From positions 40,446,354 through 40,510,353 of the forward strand of contig NC_081554.1 of NCBI RefSeq assembly GCF_963082655.1: DNA of 64,000 nt, in the 5' to 3' direction. The position numbers and the translations under genes were made by a program. Numbering within the stretch: position 1 is the stretch's first letter; each line of letters begins with the position of its first letter. This DNA is from Stomoxys calcitrans (lineage: Eukaryota > Arthropoda > Insecta > Diptera > Muscidae). Below are positions 11,110 to 21,936 of the stretch, in pieces. The notes beneath the pieces were generated by a model. That model saw nothing but the letters and a program-made list of their open reading frames with translations, made no database searches and was not told the DNA's origin.

Positions 11110-11500
11110 GGTTACGTTAGGTTAGGCTGAAAAGAAGGTGCAGATATTAATCTGCCCCATGCCATTATAGACATACACCTGTGCCAGTAATCGGCTTGTT
11201 GTGCGCTCTAAAAACAAAAAAGTAACCTCAAAGAAAAAAAATTTAATTTTTGTCTCATTATTTTCCCCACATGCCCTACACATGCTTTCACTTGCCGCAC
11301 CGATTTTGAAGAAGTGTGCTTGTAGTCTTAGGTGTCCCGTTATGACACCAAAAGCTATAATGACCTTCTTCTTACTACCTTTCAGTAATAGCCTCGTCCT
11401 CTCCCGACCCGGATCACTCGATAGGATTTTCGCCGTCCTACCAACTGTTTCGCTGTTCCACAGTCTAACTTGCGTTTGTCGTTCACGCGCTTAAATCGGA
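11110..11500 (-). pseudogene. Non-LTR retrotransposon ORF2 C-terminal tail and 3' UTR
   Basis: The minus strand reads RLWNSETVGRTAKIL, RTRLLLKGSKKEV, VITGHLRLQAHF and CRACGE: the Cys-containing C-terminal tail found after RNase H in some non-LTR elements. Bases 11,110-11,240 match, in inverse orientation, the 3' UTR of the element at 27.5-29.9 kb (TTAGAGCACACCACAAGC compared with GTGCGCTCTAAA here). It is 5'-truncated and broken by stops. No reverse transcriptase remains. Confidence 0.75.
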
Positions 11501-11501
11501 C

Positions 11502-11541
11502 TGCGCCGACCTGAAAGGTCGGCGCAGGGCCGTTATGGCCC
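11502..11541. repeat. Two adjacent GC-rich hairpins
   Basis: TGCGCCGACC / GGTCGGCGCA (10-bp perfect stem, loop TGAAA) is directly followed by GGGCC-GTTAT-GGCCC. They sit upstream of the non-LTR tail in its own orientation and stand out in AT-rich DNA. Confidence 0.75.
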
Positions 11542-11599
11542 GGCACTTAAACGATGCTGATTGTGTCGTCATCAGAGAGGGTTTTAATCTCCTTCCTAC

Positions 11600-12745
11600 A
11601 TTCTTCGCTGACTGTAAGAAAAATTTCGAACAAATCGCATCACCAGTCTCCGAGATCTGGTGTTTTTAAAAATTAGGGTAATGAGAAGTTCTTTTTAGGA
11701 GAGCGATGGCATCTCAGACATTTCGACTCAAATATGGATATCAATTCGTGCAACACTAACAAATCCCTTTAATTTGATCCCCCTAAATTGCCATGGTCGG
11801 TAAATATGAACCGTTTGGAGGGTGTTTTGGGGCTGGGGTGGCCGACGATACTTTCCCCTGAAAATAGGTATTAAATTCGTTCTTCACTCCCAAATACCGC
11901 TGATTTGAACTCCAATTTGCCATAGTCGGATATGAGGTTCAATTTAGGGAGTATTCTTCTAAAGCACCCCCTAAACTGAACTTCATATGGCCCCAAAAAC
12001 TTGGCTTCAGAATTGGATATCAAATTCGTTTTCTACTCTCAAATCTCAAAATTTGTGTCCCATATTGTTATAATGGGTCAATTAACCTATTTGACGTACT
12101 TTTAGGAGGAAAAGTGCCACCTGAACTTGAACACAAATGTTAATGTCATATTGTAATCTACTCCCAAACGGCCCGATGGGTACTAAGACCCAAATGTTAA
12201 TACAATATTCGAATTCTATTTTCCAATACCTTTCATTTGATACCCATATTGTCCCGATCGGTCCACTTTTGATTTTGGATGGTGTTTTTGGTTAACGGGG
12301 GAGGGTCTGCCCTCCCTTCCGAAATCAACAAATTATAAAGCCTATTTCTTCTTCCTGTCCATATACGCAATCTACTCCCGAACACCTTTCATTTGAGTCC
12401 CATATTGTCATGATTGTCCAAAAAACCTATTTTAGGGGGTTTTGGGGTTTGGGCGGCCCCCTAGTTACTTGGACCCAATTTTTAATATGATATTCGTACT
12501 CTACTCCTGAATACCTTTCATTTCAGTTCCATATTGTCCCGATCGGTCTACTTTTACTTTTGGGTAGAACTTTTGGGGAAAGGGGAGGGTCCACCCCCAA
12601 TATCAAAATTGTATATAGCCTATGTTTCCTTTCAGACCAAACTACACAATCTGTGAGCATTTCAAGGTAAGCGGTTCAGCCGTTTTTGAGTCTATACGGA
12701 ACAAACAAACAAACCGACAAACAAACACAAATTGAATTTTATATG
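11600..12745 (+). mobile_element. G-family element, tandem core and 3' end
   Basis: Repeated phrases (ACTCCCAAATACC, CTTTCATTTGAGTCCCATAT, TTTTGGGG runs, ATTTTAATATGATATTCGTA) recur at about 110-155 bp. The 3' end has AGCGGTTCAGCCGTTTTTGA and AACAAACAAACAAACCGACA followed by TTTTATATGTAGGAT. The 5' part is at 10,879. No coding capacity is recognised. Confidence 0.72.
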
Positions 12746-12829
12746 TAGGATAGGCCCCCCCTAAGTACCAATATCCCAATATGACTTCTTGATACCAAAA
12801 TAATTCAAATACAAACTCAGTTAATAAGG

Positions 12830-12905
12830 GCACATTTTTAGCGGAATCCATGGTAATGGGTACCCAAGATTCTGTCCGGCCGAATTTATCACATTTTTAC
12901 TTGTT
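12830..12905 (+). mobile_element. DINE-1-like 3' end fragment
   Basis: Only the terminus remains: GGAATCCATGGTAATGGGTA, a hairpin relic CTGTCCGGCCGAA and TTTTTACTTGTTTT. Confidence 0.7.
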
Positions 12906-14368
12906 TTGAGTTCAAATGGTCATGATCGGGTTACATGTCCATTTGGCAGGGTTTAAGAGTCGGGCGTTTAGTTTTGGACCGGAATGTTTTTATGTATCAC
13001 TTCGTAATAGTGACCTACGAAATCGTGATTCTATATTGAGCTTCCGGTTCTTAATATCAAACTTTTGTTTTTGGACTAATATTAAGGAAACTTTTTAGAA
13101 TGTGTCATAGATTACGATTGTGACAATCGTCCAAACCCGTGACCCACCCTAATGTTTATATCATTTATATGATCTGACGCAAGTTAACGTATGATAGCTA
13201 TGATGTATGGCGTGAGACCACTTTGTGGCATACTATACCATACCATAACTTCAAGACGGAATCGATACACAAACATTAAAATTAACAAACAAACTACAAC
13301 AAATTAATTGTACGTAGGCAAATTTTTGATATATTTATATTGTAGTAGATTTATATGCTGCTAGGAAACAATTGATACATTGTACACATTTGTAAAACAT
13401 ATATGTATTTCCTATCTATTATCAGCAAATGTTTGCAAAAGCATTTATATCACAAACTAAGCAAACTTTTATTTACATCCAAGACCAAAGAAATTTAATT
13501 GAAATAATTTTAGAATTAGTTGCCAAATGTATAGAGAGCTATCGAAAGTAAACACCTTGCTCTGTGGCCTTCATATGGGACACAAACATTTATCAAATAT
13601 TTTGCAAAACAAAAACCACCAACAAATCCATCCTACTTTGACGAATTGAAGCATATACAAATTCACTTTCAATCACTGTGTTCTCACAAATCGTTTTCAC
13701 TGATACAATCATGTCTCTAGTTGCTGTATAAGAAAAGCAAATTGAGATTGTCTTTCGCTGCGATCACCAAGCGGATACGTCATCGTTATCAAGTGACGTG
13801 TGGATATCACCGGTTTAAACCACCTTCAACTTGGCGGGAATGCCGACAAAACGTATAGCAAACAGATCGACAAACATCTATGGGATCGGATGTGATTGTT
13901 CGATGTGTTGTTCATCTTGGACTACTTTGCGCCTCTGCTGCACAGAGGAAAAAAGCAAAAACATTCGATTGAAAACAAATTCAAGAACATTTCTGAAGAC
14001 AATCGCAAGAATTTTCAGATACAAGCGGTCTGGGGCGGCTAAAAACCGATGTGATAAGACTACAGCAGCGATCTTGACTCTTTCTCAAAGCAAAAATAAA
14101 GACATTGATTACTGAAGAGTACGATGAAAAACAAACGCAAATGCAGGTGGGTCAAAGTCCTATGCATTGTTGGGAGAAGTTTTAAGGGAGTATAGACTAT
14201 TATGTACATGAACGAATTTTTTGTGCTCCGGGTAAGTTTGCCAAATCAAAATAGTTTGTAAACTCTTCAACATTTTAAGATATAGACTTTTGATCTTTCT
14301 GACCAATGTACATATTACAAAATGGTTCATTGTTGTGACTGAAATGATTGAAATGGCAATAAGTAAAA
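12906..14368. other. Mostly unique sequence, no assured gene
   Basis: About 1.4 kb without recognisable transposon sequence apart from a short DINE-1-like flank near 14,340. A TATA-like element (TGTATAAGAA) lies near 13,722 and an orphan ORF begins at 13,840. The composition is AT-rich, as in non-coding DNA. Confidence 0.4.
13840..14115 (+). CDS. Orphan 91-aa Cys-rich ORF (doubtful)
   Basis: An ATG-initiated frame in unique DNA, beginning MPTKRIANRSTN, with a cysteine cluster (CDCSMCC, then LCC) at about residues 22-38 and a basic, Lys/Arg-rich second half. I recognise no family. A TATA-like TGTATAAGAA lies about 115 bp upstream, which would allow a short leader. Nothing supports translation beyond openness, and a different frame in the same DNA (ATG at 13,879) reads a short hydrophobic peptide, MGSDVIVRCVVHLGLL. 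Chance is the default explanation. Confidence 0.2.
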   Translation: MPTKRIANRSTNIYGIGCDCSMCCSSWTTLRLCCTEEKSKNIRLKTNSRTFLKTIARIFRYKRSGAAKNRCDKTTAAILTLSQSKNKDIDY

Positions 14369-15358
14369 AGGCGTTAAATTCGGCTGGGCCAAACTTTGAA
14401 TACCTGCCACTATGTATGTAAACCACCTTTCGTCATAATCCGGTTAAAAATGAATAACTTATGCCCCCATAGCTTTATCCAAATGTAGACCGATCTGAAG
14501 CATATACGACATGGAAGAAGCCTAACATAAATCACTGTATCAAATTTCAGCGAAATCGAATTATAAATACGCCTTTTAGGGAGCCAAGACTTTAAATCGA
14601 GAGATCGGTCTATATGGCAGCTATATCCAAATCTGGACCGATCTGGGCCAAATTGAAGAGAATGTCAAAGAGCCTTATACAACTCACTGTCCCAAATTTC
14701 GGCGAAATCACACAATAAATGCGACTTCTATGGGCCCAAGGCCTTAAATCGAGAGATTGGTCTATATGGCAGCTATATTCAAATCTGGACCGATCGGGGC
14801 CAAATTGAAGAGGGATGTCAAAGGCCCTAACACAACTCACTCTTCCAAATTTCAGAGAAATCGGACAATAAATGCGCCTTCTATGGCCCCAAAAACTTAA
14901 ATCGGGAGATCGGTCTATATGGCAGCTATATCCAAATCTGGACCGATCTTGGCCAAATTCCAGAAAGATGTCGTGCGGCCTAACTCAACTCACTTCGGGA
15001 ATTTCAGCAAAATCGGATAAGAAGTGTGGCCTTTTTGGCCCTAAGACCATAAATCGGCGGATCGGTCTATATGGGGGCTATATCAAGATATAGTCCGATA
15101 TAAACCATCTTCGAAATTAACCTGCTTATGGACAAAAAAAGAATCTGTGCAAAGTTTCAGCACAATATCTCTATTTTTAAAGGCTGTAACGTGTATTCAA
15201 CAGACAGACGGTCAGACGGACGGACATGGCTAGATCGTGTAAGACTTTTACAATGATCTAAAATTTGTATACTTTATAGGAACGGAAATGGATATTCCGA
15301 TGTGTTGCAAATGGAATGACAAAATAAATATACCCCCATCCTTCGGTGGGGTTATAAA
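14369..15358 (-). mobile_element. DINE-1-like element, subfamily B
   Basis: Left end AAGTAAAAAGGCGTTAAATT with a degraded hairpin (TTCGGCTGGGCCAAA). About four core units of the B type follow (CTATATGGCAGCTATATCCA, CAACTCACTGTCCCAAATTT), then the (GTCY)n tract GACAGACGGTCAGACGGACG, GATGTGTTGCAAATGGAATG and the subterminal CCTTCGGTGGGGTTATAAAA. This is essentially full length. Confidence 0.85.
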
Positions 15359-15719
15359 ATTAATTTATTTTTGTTGTTTTATGGATTTTTTGCAAGAAAT
15401 TTGGCTACCTCTGCATAATCTGCTCTTCAAAATAATATACTTGAACACAACTACTAAAAATACCGGTGTTCTTCAATACCTGGAGGCGACAATGTGCACC
15501 GATCCAAGTATAGTCAATATCGGTTCACAGCATCATTCCATAAAAAGCATTCTTTCAATTCGACTTGTAACAAAGCCAACGAAAGCGGGGATTTAAAGGT
15601 CACATGGTCCATTAAGTTCAATCTCTCAAATGTGCTTTGCTTTGTTAAAATCGACCCTTTCTTTAATTTCCACATAGCAAAGAAGTTAAGGTTCACAGCT
15701 TCATAGTTTATTTTTGTTT
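15359..15719. other. Unique sequence, no gene recognised
   Basis: Overlapping short frames on both strands (15,288-15,706) show no domain. The phrase GGTTCACAGC occurs at both ends of 15,522-15,700, but no transposon structure is evident. Confidence 0.4.
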
Positions 15720-16035
15720 AGGTTAGTTATAAGTGGCAGTCTGCCATCAGACTCACTTAGAAGTTTTAGTCCATTGTGATACCACAGGAACAGAAGAAGC
15801 AAGATTCCTTCTAGTTCCTACCGTTGAAACATCCAGATCGCGTTAGAAAGCCAAACAACTTGCGAGTGTTCACATCCGTCAAATCAGACAGGTTCTTAAA
15901 GAAATGAGAACCTAAAGTGGAACTAGTTCGGACTGCCAGTGCGGGACATACACACAGAAGGTGTTCTATAGTCTCTTCTTCTTCGATGTCCTCTCAGCTT
16001 CTGCAAAAGTCGTTACTGGTAACCTTCATTTTGTT
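15720..16035 (-). pseudogene. Non-LTR ORF2 C-terminal tail, jockey/LOA type
   Basis: The minus strand reads a short DFCRS piece, then DIEEEETIEHLLCVCPALAV, TSSTLGSHFFKNLSDLTDVN and LLFLTRSGCF-like sequence, then a stop. This is the Cys/His C-terminal region (CxxC, HxxCxCPA pattern) of a non-LTR ORF2. TTAGGTTAG sequence lies at 15,720, at the element's 3' side. Reverse transcriptase and endonuclease are absent (5' truncation). Confidence 0.75.
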
Positions 16036-16159
16036 TAGTCATAAATAAATTATTTTCTATGTTGCCTTAATATGACGGGGTGAATGGACCCTATTTCCAA
16101 ATGTTCGATTTTGGATCCTTTCGTTTGAAAACCAACTTGTCTCTTTCGTTTTACTGTAT

Positions 16160-16580
16160 CTTCCATAATGAAATGAGGGTATACATTTCGTTTGTAACAC
16201 TTCAAAATATTGATCTGCGACCCTAAAAAGTTTATACATTCTTGACATACTGGGCCAATCTAGCCACATGGCCATGTCTATCTGTCGAAATCACCATAGC
16301 GAACGAACGAATGAAGATTAGCTACTTGAAAATTTCCACAGATACTTCTTATTGATGCAGTTCGTTGGGGATTGCAAATGGACCATATCGCTTCATATTT
16401 GGATATAGCCTCCATATAAACCGATCGATAAATATGACTTCTCAAGATCTTAGAGGGCGCAATTCGTATTGGATTTGACTTATGACTTCCAACATACGGG
16501 CCATTTATGGTTTGAATCAGGCCATATCCTGTTATAGCTGCATTATGAATTGTTTTAACGATTATGCTTCTGGAGCCCGT
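16160..16580 (+). mobile_element. DINE-1-like element fragment
   Basis: GGGTATACATTTCGTTTGTA, a degraded (GTCY) tract (ATGTCTATCTGTC), CTTCTTATTGATGCAGTTCG and one core unit (AGGGCGCAATTCGTATTGGA). There is no 3' end. Confidence 0.68.
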
Positions 16581-16651
16581 ATACACTTAATGTTTTACCT
16601 CCCATTATCCTTTTTATACCCATCACCAAAAGATAGGGGTATATCCATTTT

Positions 16652-16872
16652 GGTGGCCACCGTAGCGCAGAGGTTAGCATGTCCGCTGAACGCCTAGGTT
16701 CGAATCCTGGCGAGACCATAAAAAAAAATTTTTCAGCGGTCGTTTTCCCCTCCTAATGCTGGCAACATTTGTGAGGTACTATGTCATGTAAAGCTTTTCC
16801 CCAAAGAGGTGTCGCACTGCCTCACGCCGTTCGGACTCGGCTATAAAAAGAGGCCTCTTATCATTGAGCGGC
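16652..16872 (+). mobile_element. tRNA-derived SINE, 3'-truncated
   Basis: The head GGTGGCCACCGTAGCGCAGA has perfect A (TAGCGCAGAGG) and B (GGTTCGAATCC) boxes. The body runs to CTTATCATTGAGC, where it joins DD41D mariner sequence directly; the normal SINE tail is absent. Confidence 0.87.
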
Positions 16873-17400
16873 CAAATGACCGGTCCCGAAATAAAATGTT
16901 CACCGAACTTGCCTCTCAATAAGTCTATTGTTACGCGTACTGTGTGGCTCGTGGCACCGTCTTGTTGAAACCACATGTCATGCAAGTCAAGCTCTTGCCT
17001 TTTTTTTCAAAAAAAAAGTTAAATATCGTCTCACGGTAGCGCTCACCAGTTACGTAACGATTCACATTATCTTTGAAGAAGTACGATCCAATGATGCCAC
17101 CAGCACATAAACCGCACCAAGCTGTGAATTTTTCTTAATGCATTGGTAAGTCTTGCAATGTTTATGGCTGATCTTCACTCCAAAATCGCCAATTCTGATT
17201 GTTTACGTATCTAATGAGCCAAAAATGAGTTTCGTCGTAAAATGGAAGAGCACGCGATTAACTTTCTTAACAGAGCACGCTTTTTGATATGAAAATTCAA
17301 TAATTTGCAAGCGTTGTTCGTTTGTAAGACGATTCATGGTTAAATTATAGACCAAACTGAAGATGTGTGACAGTGGAGCAAAACACAAACGCCAAAAAAA
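16873..17400 (-). pseudogene. DD41D mariner transposase relic with N-terminus
   Basis: Reading on the minus strand: an ATG with MNRLTNEQRLQIIEFSYQKA near 17,339, CSVKKVNRVLF, a broken middle corresponding to the IRNWRFWSEDQP and GAGGIIGSYFF regions, then DMWFQQDGATSHTVRVTIDL and KFGEHFISG near 16,880. The second catalytic Asp (QQDGA) is intact. The third Asp region is lost where the SINE is joined. Frameshifts separate the pieces. This copy shows that the N-terminal peptide of the palindromic MITEs belongs to the DD41D family. Confidence 0.82.
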
Positions 17401-17620
17401 TCTAAAACGATCTAGTCATGGCCGTCCGTTCATCTGTCTGTCTGTTGAAATCACCCTACAGTCTTTACAATTGGGGATACTGGGCTAAAACTTTGCAGAA
17501 ATTCATTTTTTATCCATAGCCAGGTTAAGTTCAAAGATAGGTTATATCGGACTATATCTTGATATAGCCCCCATATAGGCCGATCTGCCGACTTAAGGTC
17601 TTTTAATCCCATTGAAGTGG

Positions 17621-17784
17621 GATAAGAGGATAGTGAGCTATGTTATGTATAACAAGAAAAAGGAAAAAAAAAATACTTTTTTTCATAAAAAAAAAATTTT
17701 TTAAAATCGAAGGGGGCATAAATGGTTCAAAATGTGTAAGTTTTTTCTAGTAATTCTTGCGCAAGAGGTGTTTCTTTGGGATGT
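17621..17784. other. A/T-rich spacer
   Basis: Runs of A and T (17,655-17,705) between two DINE-1-like pieces. No feature is recognised. Confidence 0.4.
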
Positions 17785-18597
17785 TTTGTTGGGACTTCCA
17801 ACAGCTGCACCAAGTATGGTTCAAATCTGTTTATAACCTAATATATAAACCGATCTCCCGATTTTATTTGAAATTTTACATGTGGTGTTCTGTTATGACT
17901 TCCAACAAATGTGCCAAGTACGGTCCAAATCGGTCTATAACTCCCATATAAACCAATCTCCTGATTTGACTTCTTGAGCCCTTGCAACCGCGATTTTTGT
18001 CCGATTTGGCTGAAATTTTGCATGTGGGGTGTTGTTATGACTTCCAATAACCGTGTCAAGTACGGTCCAAATCGGTCTAAAACCTGATATAGCTCCCATA
18101 TAAACCAATCTCCCGATTTGACTTCTTGACCCCTACAAGTCCCGATTTTTGTCCAATTTGGCTGAAATTTTGCATGTAGTGTTCCGTTATCACTTCCAAC
18201 AACCGGCCCAAATACGGTCAAAATCGGTCTATAACCTGATATAGCTCCCATATAGAACGATCTCTCTATTCGACTTCTTGAGCCCTTACAAGCCGCAATT
18301 TTTGTCCGATTTGGCTGAAATTTTGTATGCGGTGCTCTGTTGCGACTTCCAACAACTTTCCCAAATATGGTTCAAATCAGTCTATAACCGTATATAGCTC
18401 CCATGTAAACCGGTCTCTCGATCATCCTTGTTCGGTTCCTAGAAGCTTTAATTTTTACTGGTTTCTACAGAAGTTTGGTATGTAGAATAAAATTATGCCC
18501 TTCAACTACATTAAGTTTGTAAAACTTGTTTGCAGAATCCATGATGGTGGGTTCCCAAGATTCGGTCCGACCGAACTTAGCACGCTTGTACTTGTAA
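17785..18597 (+). mobile_element. DINE-1-like element, subfamily A, 5'-truncated
   Basis: About four core units (landmarks CTCCCATATAAACCAATCTC, ATTTTGCATGTGG, TTATGACTTCCAA) are followed by a 3' flank ATTTTTACTGG and the terminus CCATGATGGTGGGTTCCCAA, hairpin TTCGGTCCGACCGAA, GCACGCTTGTACTTGT. The hairpin carries paired changes relative to the consensus. Confidence 0.84.
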
Positions 18598-20203
18598 GAG
18601 TTTTTCGAGTGGTTAACGTAAATTGCAAACCTTTTTCACAATAATTTAGGATTGGCGATTTCAAAACCTAGAAATGACCAACCCGGTCTATTTAATATAG
18701 GGGTTATCTCTCATTGATAGGTCATATATACAGCGCAAATTTGAACTACAAAATGTAGTGCCATTTTATGTCAGCTTCGCAAATGCAGTTTTCGATATAG
18801 ATTTCTTTATTTCTTGTTTTTTTTTTCATGAGTTTTAAATTTGTTTTCAAATTTTATGTAATTGAGTTGTAAAGTTGAATTTCTAAAATATCCATTTGAG
18901 CGTTTGTTTATGTTTTTTTTTACAGTAATAGGCATAGTTAGTTGTATTTTCTTGCTGCCGTGGTCGAGGTCTGCCTATTTCTGGTTATATCACGAAGAAT
19001 TTCAAAACACCATTCATAATAAAATCCAGTTTTTTCCCAACAAGTCTGACAAATTTTTCATCTAACACACACACACACACTCACACCCACAGCACACATA
19101 CCATATCGATTATAATTTGAATATTCAAGACTGGCGTTAGTTTGTTTTACTGTTATCAACAAAAATAAATCCACCAAAACAAATTATCGAAGCCATAGAC
19201 AAGAGTCCGGCATAAAAGAGTTTTTCAAGAAAAATACATAGACACAATAGAGCAGAATGTTAAAAAAAACTAATCTGTGTGGTGTAAGGTATTGACTGGC
19301 CCAACATAGCTTCCATGGCTTATCTCTTATTTCTTATTTGTATATGGTCACTCTTATTCTTTCTCTTGCTTGCCATCTGAACGAACAACCAACCATCACC
19401 AGCATACGCTGTGAGCTGAGAGTAAATTCTGATCGGTTATTGTAGCTGACTTCACTCTCGATTACACACATTTAGGTAGAGATCGTACATTGTCGTTGTT
19501 TCTCTCGTTATTGTTGTTGTTGTTGCTGCTAGGGTGCTGCTATAGCTGTTGTTATTTTGTTTTTCAAAATTTTCTGTTTGAAAACAAAATTTTGAAAATT
19601 CAGATTCATCTGAACCGTTCGCCTGTTAAGTCGTCGATCGCCTGTCAAGTTTCGTTACGTTAATTTTATTGAAGTAGCATGTTCCGTGGTAGTCTTTAAT
19701 AACCGTTTAAAAATTATATTCTTTGATCAGACATAAATAACAACACAAAAATAATTGGAGTTTGAAAATTAAACTCAAGTGGAGAATAATTCGTAACGCG
19801 GAGTACAACAAAGAATGGTGGGCATATTTCTTTAATTGAATTCATAAAAAGTACATTGACTGCCCAAGCTGCATGTAATGCGTTCGTTGAGTTTGTTGTG
19901 GTCTCTTTTTTTTTGTCCTATGTTGTTATCAGATGAAAATGCATAAAAGATGAAGTAATGAATATTCAAGTGTTTTTGAATAAATTTGCTGTTATGTTAA
20001 TTTTTATTTGAAAACCAGTTTAAACATTTCTGTGCCAGTGAAAATAATTAAAATTTTAATGTTTGGCTGAATAAAAAATTTATTTAAAAAAAATTTTATT
20101 TGTGTCAGTTGAAAACAAGTTCAATTATCATATTCATCATAATATTTGGTCATTGTGAATAAAAACAAAAGAAAATGTTTGTCAAAAACAAAAGTAACCA
20201 TAA
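18598..20203. other. Unique region with possible promoter-like sequence
   Basis: No transposon is recognised. It contains an (AC)n run (19,067-19,082) and a GTT/TTG-rich stretch (19,505-19,555), both common in fly non-coding DNA. A sequence resembling a 5' leader (initiator-like TTCAGATT at 19,600 followed by unique sequence to about 19,815) could be an upstream exon of the gene at 24.5 kb, but no splice donor is convincing. Confidence 0.35.
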
Positions 20204-21299
20204 AACAAGTAAAGCGTGCTAAGTTCGACCGGGCCAAATCTTGGGAATCCATCACCAAGGATTCTGCTAAAAATTTATACATACTTTATTATATTCTACA
20301 TGCCAAACTTCTATCAAACCAGCAAAAATTAGGAACCGAACAAGAATATGGGAGCTATATCAGGTTATTGACTGATTTGGATCGTATTTCGCACAGTTGT
20401 TGGAAGTCATAACAAAACATTACAAACTCAATTTCAGCCCGATTTAGACCGTTCTTGGCACAGTTGTTGAAAGTCATAACAGAACACCATGTGCAAAAAT
20501 TCAGCGAAATCGGTCAAGAAGTCGAATCGGAAGATCGGTTTACATGGGAGCTTTATCAGGTTATACACCGATTTAGACCCTTCTTGGCACAGTTGTTGGA
20601 AATCATAACAGAACATTACATGCAAAATTTCAGCCAAATCGGGCAAAAAATGCAGCTTGTAAGGGCTCAAGAAGTCAAATCGGGAGATCGGCTTATATGG
20701 GAGCTATATCAGGTTATAAACTGATTTACACCGTATTTGGCACAGTTGTTGGAAGTCATAACAGAACACCACATGCAAAATTTCAGCCAAATCGGACAAA
20801 ACTTGCGGCTTCCAGAGGCTAAAGAAGACAAATCGGGAGATCGGTTTAGATGGGAGCTATTTCAGATTCTTTACCGAGCTATATCAGGTTATAAACTGAT
20901 TTACACCGTATTTGGCACAGTTGTTGAAAGCCAAAACAAAACACTACACGTAAGATTTCAGCCAAATTGGAAAAAAATGCGGCTTCCAGAGTCTAATGAA
21001 GTCAAATCGGGAGATCGGTTAATGTGGGAGCTATATCCAAATCTGAACCGATATGGCCCATTTGCAATCCCCAACGACCTACATCAATATAAAGTATCTG
21101 TGCAAAATTTCAAGCGGCTGGATTTACGCCTTCGACCGAAATCGTGATTTCGACAGAAGGACGGACATGGCTAGTTCGAATCAGAAAGTCGAGACGATTC
21201 AGAATATATAAACTTTATGGGGTTCTAGATCAATATTTCGAGGTTTTACAAACGGAATGACTAGATTAGTATCCCCCATCCTATGGTGGAGGGTATAAA
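20204..21299 (-). mobile_element. DINE-1-like element, subfamily A, full length
   Basis: From the left: AACAAGTAAAGCGTGCTAAG, hairpin TTCGACCGGGCCAAA, CCATCACCAAGGATTCTGC, about four core units, ACCGATATGGCCCATTTGCA, AAGCGGCTGGATTTACGC, GAAGGACGGACATGG, ATATATAAACTTTATGGGG, CAATATTTCGAGGTTTTACA and CCTATGGTGGAGGGTATAAA. Both ends are present. The hairpin is damaged, and the 3' terminal arm (CCATCACC) no longer matches the 5' arm (GGTGGAGGG). Confidence 0.88.
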
Positions 21300-21936
21300 A
21301 ATCAGGAGGTTGATTTAAGTAGACGCCATATAAATGCACAGACCGAATAAAACTAAATTTAATAAAGTAAGATGGAAAACATGAGAAACATTTTTGTACA
21401 ACATTTTAGCCCAATCAGATGAAAATAGCGCCCTCTATAGGCGAAATGTATCATAAAGGATACATTCAGTGTCGTACCGCATATTTTTGTTAAGTTTTGC
21501 AAAAAATTTAACTTTGCCAAGAGTATCGATAGGAAAATTATCGATCAAAATTCAGACAAAAACTAAAATCGATATTTGGCCAGCTCTATCTCGCAGGTCT
21601 ATAGCGCAAGAGTTGCCTTTTTCACTCTTTCCAAAATGGTGGATTTTGCGTCTTCAAAATAGTCTTTCCTATCAAAGAGACAGATGTCACCGTGGGAAGC
21701 TAATACCTTCCGTCTTTATCGAATTAATGACTAGACCACTTTTGGCTACAACTATAGAAAAAAGTCTTCTAATAATAGCAAACATTGTCTGCCAACTGTT
21801 TGTAGTTAATTTCCATTAATTTCGCCAATAGTTGATGTTATTGGAAAATGTTTGCAATGTAAGAATAGCAGGCCGACAGCTAAAATGGCAGCTGCTCCAT
21901 TTAAAATGGGATTGTTAGAAGGAATTTTTATAATTA
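21300..21936. other. Unique region with CTCF-like and CGATA motifs
   Basis: No gene is assured. It contains GCGCCCTCTATAGG at 21,428-21,441 and three ATCGAT sites at 21,526, 21,540 and 21,569, one of them in a TATCGATA palindrome. Bases 21,770-21,930 share phrases with 55,068-55,225 (TAGTTAATTT, AATGTTTGCAATGT, AATAGCAGGC) and are an old repeat. A 116-codon open frame (21,469-21,819) shows no domain. Confidence 0.4.

Larger units (their letters stand above)
16613..17620 (+). mobile_element. DINE-1-like subfamily B element interrupted by SINE and mariner sequence
   Basis: The 5' end TATACCCATCACCAAAAGAT, GGGGTATATCCATTTT stops at 16,651. The element resumes at about 17,400 with GATCTAGTCATGGCCGTCCG and the B-type flank TTTATCCATAGCCAGGTTAA and CTTGATATAGCCCCCATATA. 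Between lie a SINE and a DD41D relic. Confidence 0.68.

Noticed and set aside
18862..19065. 67-codon hydrophobic frame as a membrane protein exon
   Set aside because: It spans T-rich low-complexity DNA, ends at an AC microsatellite, and has no convincing splice sites.
20240..20270. CCACCATGG context in the DINE-1-like 3' ends as a translation start
   Set aside because: The sequence is explained by the subterminal inverted repeat pairing with GGTGGAGGG or GGTGGTGGG at the other end. The frames behind it close within a few dozen codons in most copies.
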